Assembly (NCBI RefSeq): GCF_021545335.1 | Contig: NZ_CP089312.1 | Location: forward strand, 3,162,001 to 3,226,000 | Length of the DNA: 64,000 nucleotides | From: Streptomyces sp. GQFP | Lineage (GTDB): Bacteria > Actinomycetota > Actinomycetes > Streptomycetales > Streptomycetaceae | Direction: 5' to 3' | Shown: in pieces, positions 61,264-64,000 of the stretch | How positions within the stretch are numbered: position 1 is the stretch's first letter | Layout: every line of letters begins with the position of its first letter | Made by a program: the position numbers and the translations under genes | Notes under the pieces: model-generated | Database searches by the model: none | What the model was told of the DNA's origin: nothing | The model's input: only the letters and a program-made list of their open reading frames with translations

Positions 61264-62967
61264 ATGCGAGACGCCCCAACCCCCCCGAACCCGGGGACGA
61301 TGCCCCGGACACAGCCGTCACCGGCCATGCCCGACGCACGCCGCCGGCGCGACTCGACGCGGCTGGCCATGGTGTGCGGGTTCGCGCTGGCCGCCTCGAT
61401 GGCGCTGCCCGCCACGGCGTACGCGCTCGCGCCGACGGGCCTGTCGGTACCGTCGGCGTCGGCACGGCCGGCCGAGCTGTCGCAGGCACGGCCGCTCACG
61501 CTGCCGGCGGCGCTGCCTGCCGTACGGGCCGCCGGCGGACGGCCCGGCGCCGTGCTGCGGGTCGCCGACGAAGTGACCAAGTTCTACGTCGTGAAGACTC
61601 CGGCCGAGAACGGCGGCGAACCCGACATCCTGTTCAACATCGCCGCCAGGACGCTCGGCGACGGCAACCGGTTCGACGAGATCCTGGTCCTCAACACCGG
61701 GCGTGTGCTGCCCAACGGCGAGATCTTCGCGAGCCCCGACCAGACCACGCCGGGGTTCGCACTGCTGCTGCCCGCCGACGCCGAGGGCCCGGACGTCCAG
61801 TTCGGCGTACTTCCCGAGGAACCGGTGGCGGGAGACACGGCCGGCGCCCCGGCGCAGAACCCGTCGGCGGCACCCTCGCCCGCGCAGTCCGCGCCGGCCA
61901 CCGCCGTGAACAACTCCCGGTCGGCCAACCCCTTCGCGTCCATCGGCGACCGGGTGTCCCTGCCGGTGCTCATCGGCGGAGTCGGCGGCGTCGCCGGGCT
62001 GACCGTGATGATCGTCGCCCGTCGGCCGCTCGGCCGGGCCGCGCGAAGGACGGGATCCGGAATCGCCCGGGGCGCTCGGGTGCTGCGTCCCCGGCTGCCC
62101 CGCGGCATGGCCCTGGCGCTGCGCCGCCGCAGGCGTGGGGTACTGGCCCGGCGGCTGGCGGCGGACAGCCGCACCCCGGTGATGGTGCGTCAGGCGCTGC
62201 GCGAGCTCGTACGGGCCGACCAGCCGGGCGCGGGCGGCCCGGTCCGCGTCTACAGCGTGCAGGCCGAGCCGGCCAAGCTGCTGGCCTCGGTGTCCGGCGC
62301 GGCCGAGGCACCGTCGCCGTGGACCGCCGTCGCGCCCACCAGCTGGGAGCGCGCCGGGCTGCCGACGGTCATCGAGGCCGACAGCCCGGACGACGCACCG
62401 GACCTCCCGCTGCTCGCCCGGGTCGGCATCAACGACCGCGGCGCCCAGGTCATGGTCGACCTCGGCCAGATCAATGGTTCGTTGAGCGTGCGCGGCGACC
62501 TCGGCGTGGCCCAGGACACGGTGGCGATGCTCGTACGCGGACTGCTGGAACTGCCCCGCCAGGGTACCGTGGTGGTGGCGGTGGACCCGAACGCGACCGT
62601 GCTGCCGGGCGTGCACGGTCTGGTCCGGGTCCCTTCCGTGGCGGAGGTCAAGGGCCGGGCCCCGGCCGAAGTGCTCAGCGCCGCCGAGGAGTTGGGCGTC
62701 GGCCTGGTGCGCGGCGCGGGCCGTACGGGCGAGGCGACCGGGCTGATCATGCTGCTTCAGCCCTCGACGGGCGACGAGGCGCGGGCGCTCGCGGAACTGG
62801 CGACGCCGGACGGCGGTGGCTGGATCGTCCTCACGGTGGGCGATGTGCCCGGGGCGCACTGGCGCTGGTACGCCGAGCCGGACGGCACGGTGGATCTGGG
62901 CGTTCTCGGCCTGCGGGTGACGGTCCCGACACAGGCCCTGGCCGGTATCGGCTCCGGCCGCGTGTGA
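61264..62967 (+). CDS. Membrane protein with LysM-like domain, associated with type VII-like locus
   Basis: A 567-residue protein; GGAGGAGGACGAG precedes the ATG. Residues 36-55 are a signal-anchor helix (LAMVCGFALAASMALPATAY). An outer LysM-like region spans about residues 105-180 (FYVVKTPAENGGEPDILFNI, NRFDEILVLNTGRVLPNGE). A second helix at 232-256 (SLPVLIGGVGGVAGLTVMIV) leads to an Arg-rich turn and a cytoplasmic domain of about 300 residues (QALRELVRADQPGAGGPVRV, GINDRGAQVMVDLGQINGSL). It could be the cell-wall-binding scaffold of the secretion apparatus, in the role of EccB or EccE; that is inference from position and topology. Confidence 0.82.
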   Translation: MRDAPTPPNPGTMPRTQPSPAMPDARRRRDSTRLAMVCGFALAASMALPATAYALAPTGLSVPSASARPAELSQARPLTLPAALPAVRAAGGRPGAVLRVADEVTKFYVVKTPAENGGEPDILFNIAARTLGDGNRFDEILVLNTGRVLPNGEIFASPDQTTPGFALLLPADAEGPDVQFGVLPEEPVAGDTAGAPAQNPSAAPSPAQSAPATAVNNSRSANPFASIGDRVSLPVLIGGVGGVAGLTVMIVARRPLGRAARRTGSGIARGARVLRPRLPRGMALALRRRRRGVLARRLAADSRTPVMVRQALRELVRADQPGAGGPVRVYSVQAEPAKLLASVSGAAEAPSPWTAVAPTSWERAGLPTVIEADSPDDAPDLPLLARVGINDRGAQVMVDLGQINGSLSVRGDLGVAQDTVAMLVRGLLELPRQGTVVVAVDPNATVLPGVHGLVRVPSVAEVKGRAPAEVLSAAEELGVGLVRGAGRTGEATGLIMLLQPSTGDEARALAELATPDGGGWIVLTVGDVPGAHWRWYAEPDGTVDLGVLGLRVTVPTQALAGIGSGRV

Positions 62968-63278
62968 CCCGTAAAAAATCTTCGAAACAAATATCCTGGA
63001 ACTGAACCCCCTTCCCGCGGGGGCCGTGTTGATGGCAGCAGCGGATACAGCGGAAAAGAGCGGCGGAGGGAAAAAGTCCCGGAGGAAAGCCCCGGAAGGA
63101 ATTCCGTGACCGGATAACGGCCGGTCCGCGAAGAACTCCGTCCCGGCGGTTGTCTGGTCCTCCTCCACGGCCGCCGGGGCGGTGCCCCGCTCATTGAGTA
63201 CACCTCGTTCACACCCATTCATCGAAAACCGGGGCGCGGCGAAACGCGCCCCGATTCGGAAACGGAAGAGGAAAAGTC
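62968..63278. other. Intergenic region before second lipoprotein
   Basis: 311 bases. It contains a SigL-type promoter at 63003-63030, leaving an unusually long leader of about 250 bases whose A-rich and G-rich runs have no recognised riboswitch features. No ORF is credible. Confidence 0.6.
63003..63030 (+). promoter_or_regulatory. SigL-type ECF promoter of second lipoprotein gene
   Basis: TGAACC, 16 bases, CGTGTT, located 249 bases before the ATG at 63279. Confidence 0.65.
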
Positions 63279-64000
63279 ATGCGAAAGTGGCAGAGCATTT
63301 CGATCGCGGTCACGGCGGCGGCGATCATGCTGACGTCAGCCTGCGGGGGGTCGCAGGACGGGGCGGCGCCCGCGGGCGCCGCGGTGAGCGTGGCCCCGAG
63401 CGGGGCGGCGGCCACACCGGGAGGCGCGGGCGCCGGCACCGTTGTGGGAGGCGTGGCGAACGTGGCGCCGTCGGCGGCGGGCAAGCTCAGCATCTGGGAG
63501 AGCGCCGAGCTGGGGCCGGTCGTCACCGACAGCGCGGGTTTCACGCTCTACCGCTTCGACAAGGACACCGCCCAGCCCTCGCGGTCCAACTGTGCCGGGG
63601 AGTGCGCCACGACCTGGCCGCCCGTCCTGGCCGACGACGCCTCGGCCGCGGACGGCATGGACGCCTCGCTGCTCGGCAAGGTGGCCCGCGCCGACGGTAC
63701 CGAACAGCTCACCCTCGCCGGCTGGCCGCTGTACCGCTTCGCCAAGGACACCCAGCCGCGCCAGAGCAACGGCCAGGGCGTGGGCGGCACCTGGTTCGCG
63801 GCAGCCCCCGACGGCACCAAGGCCAACGCCGACACGGCCAGCGGCTCGGGCTACGGTGCCGATGCCGATGCCGGGCAGACCGAAGAACTCCCGCCGCTCT
63901 CCACCGTCGACAACGCCGACCTCGGCGAGATCGTCCGCGACGGCGAGGGCCGCACCCTGTACCGCTTCACCAAGGACACCGACTGGCCGATGAAGTCCAA
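63279..64000 (+). CDS. Lipoprotein with multiple secreted-repeat (PF03640-type) domains (partial)
   Basis: At least 240 residues; the 3' end is outside the window. The signal peptide ends MLTSAC (Cys22 lipidated), followed by an Ala/Gly linker. The first repeat pair reads VVTDSAGFTLYRFDKDTAQP, SNCAGECATTWPPVL (Cys-x3-Cys) and LTLAGWPLYRFAKDTQPRQS; a second begins EIVRDGEGRTLYRFTKDTDW near the edge. It resembles actinobacterial SCO0930-type lipoproteins and the protein at 47402. GGAAGAGGAAAAG precedes the ATG. Confidence 0.9.
   Translation, partial: MRKWQSISIAVTAAAIMLTSACGGSQDGAAPAGAAVSVAPSGAAATPGGAGAGTVVGGVANVAPSAAGKLSIWESAELGPVVTDSAGFTLYRFDKDTAQPSRSNCAGECATTWPPVLADDASAADGMDASLLGKVARADGTEQLTLAGWPLYRFAKDTQPRQSNGQGVGGTWFAAAPDGTKANADTASGSGYGADADAGQTEELPPLSTVDNADLGEIVRDGEGRTLYRFTKDTDWPMKS

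Noticed and set aside
56509..62967. Plus-strand open frame of 2152 codons
   Set aside because: Mostly antisense to the giant gene. It arises because stop codons are rare opposite GC-rich Thr/Asn/Gly codons; composition is Arg/Gly/Asp/Val shadow-like. Only its last 567 codons, from the ATG at 61264, are a real gene.

Overview
High-GC actinobacterial DNA of Streptomyces type: GC-rich third codon positions, GTG and TTG starts, long shadow frames opposite real genes, two dispersed repeat families typical of the genus, and marker genes (typA, sdhAB, BldK-type oligopeptide transporters, GAF-ANTAR, SpoIIE-phosphatase and ECF regulators). From memory, the order sdh - lipoprotein - typA - five-gene peptide transporters resembles the typA/bldK region of S. 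coelicolor. No tRNA, rRNA, CRISPR array, insertion sequence or replication origin was seen.

Layout. 0-1.2 kb: a lower-GC cassette on the minus strand, encoding a 57-residue six-cysteine peptide, a MauE membrane protein and a thioredoxin-like protein cut by the window edge. 1.3-4.1 kb: two peptide-transporter ATPases without permeases, and an XRE regulator. 4.6-5.2 kb: a secreted beta-rich protein. 5.4-11.3 kb: a complete five-gene peptide ABC importer on the plus strand, followed by a VOC gene and a partial duplicate of the last ATPase gene. 12.2-18.5 kb: a second VOC gene and a second complete importer on the minus strand. 19.2-23.5 kb: typA and an orphan binding lipoprotein. 23.8-27.7 kb: a succinate dehydrogenase operon. 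27.7-40 kb: a kinase-like protein, small membrane proteins, a large PAS-GAF-PP2C-ATPase regulator, an anti-sigma-type ATPase, a Nudix hydrolase, a SPOR protein, a GntR regulator, a DUF4190 protein, a threonine synthase-like enzyme and an SDR. 40-46.2 kb: a decayed patch holding a broken MmyB-type regulator, a broken YceI gene, a sigma factor lacking region 3 and a truncated peptide-exporter ATPase, interleaved with intact STAS, GAF-ANTAR and DUF1206 genes.

46.2-64 kb is the most striking part. It encodes a CHRD protein, a secreted-repeat lipoprotein, an ECF sigma factor with a zinc-type anti-sigma factor, a WXG-like small protein with a partner, an EssC-type type VII ATPase, a WXG100 protein, a 1833-residue putative type VII substrate with a huge Thr/Asn/Gly-rich repeat domain, a LysM-like membrane protein and a second secreted-repeat lipoprotein. 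Eight transcription units here, including the sigma gene itself, are preceded by the same element, TGAACC - 16 (once 17) bases - CGT(G/T). As I recall, this matches the promoter consensus of mycobacterial SigL, and the sigma and anti-sigma proteins also resemble SigL and RslA. My reading is that the locus is one SigL-type regulon building a minimal type VII-like secretion or envelope system.
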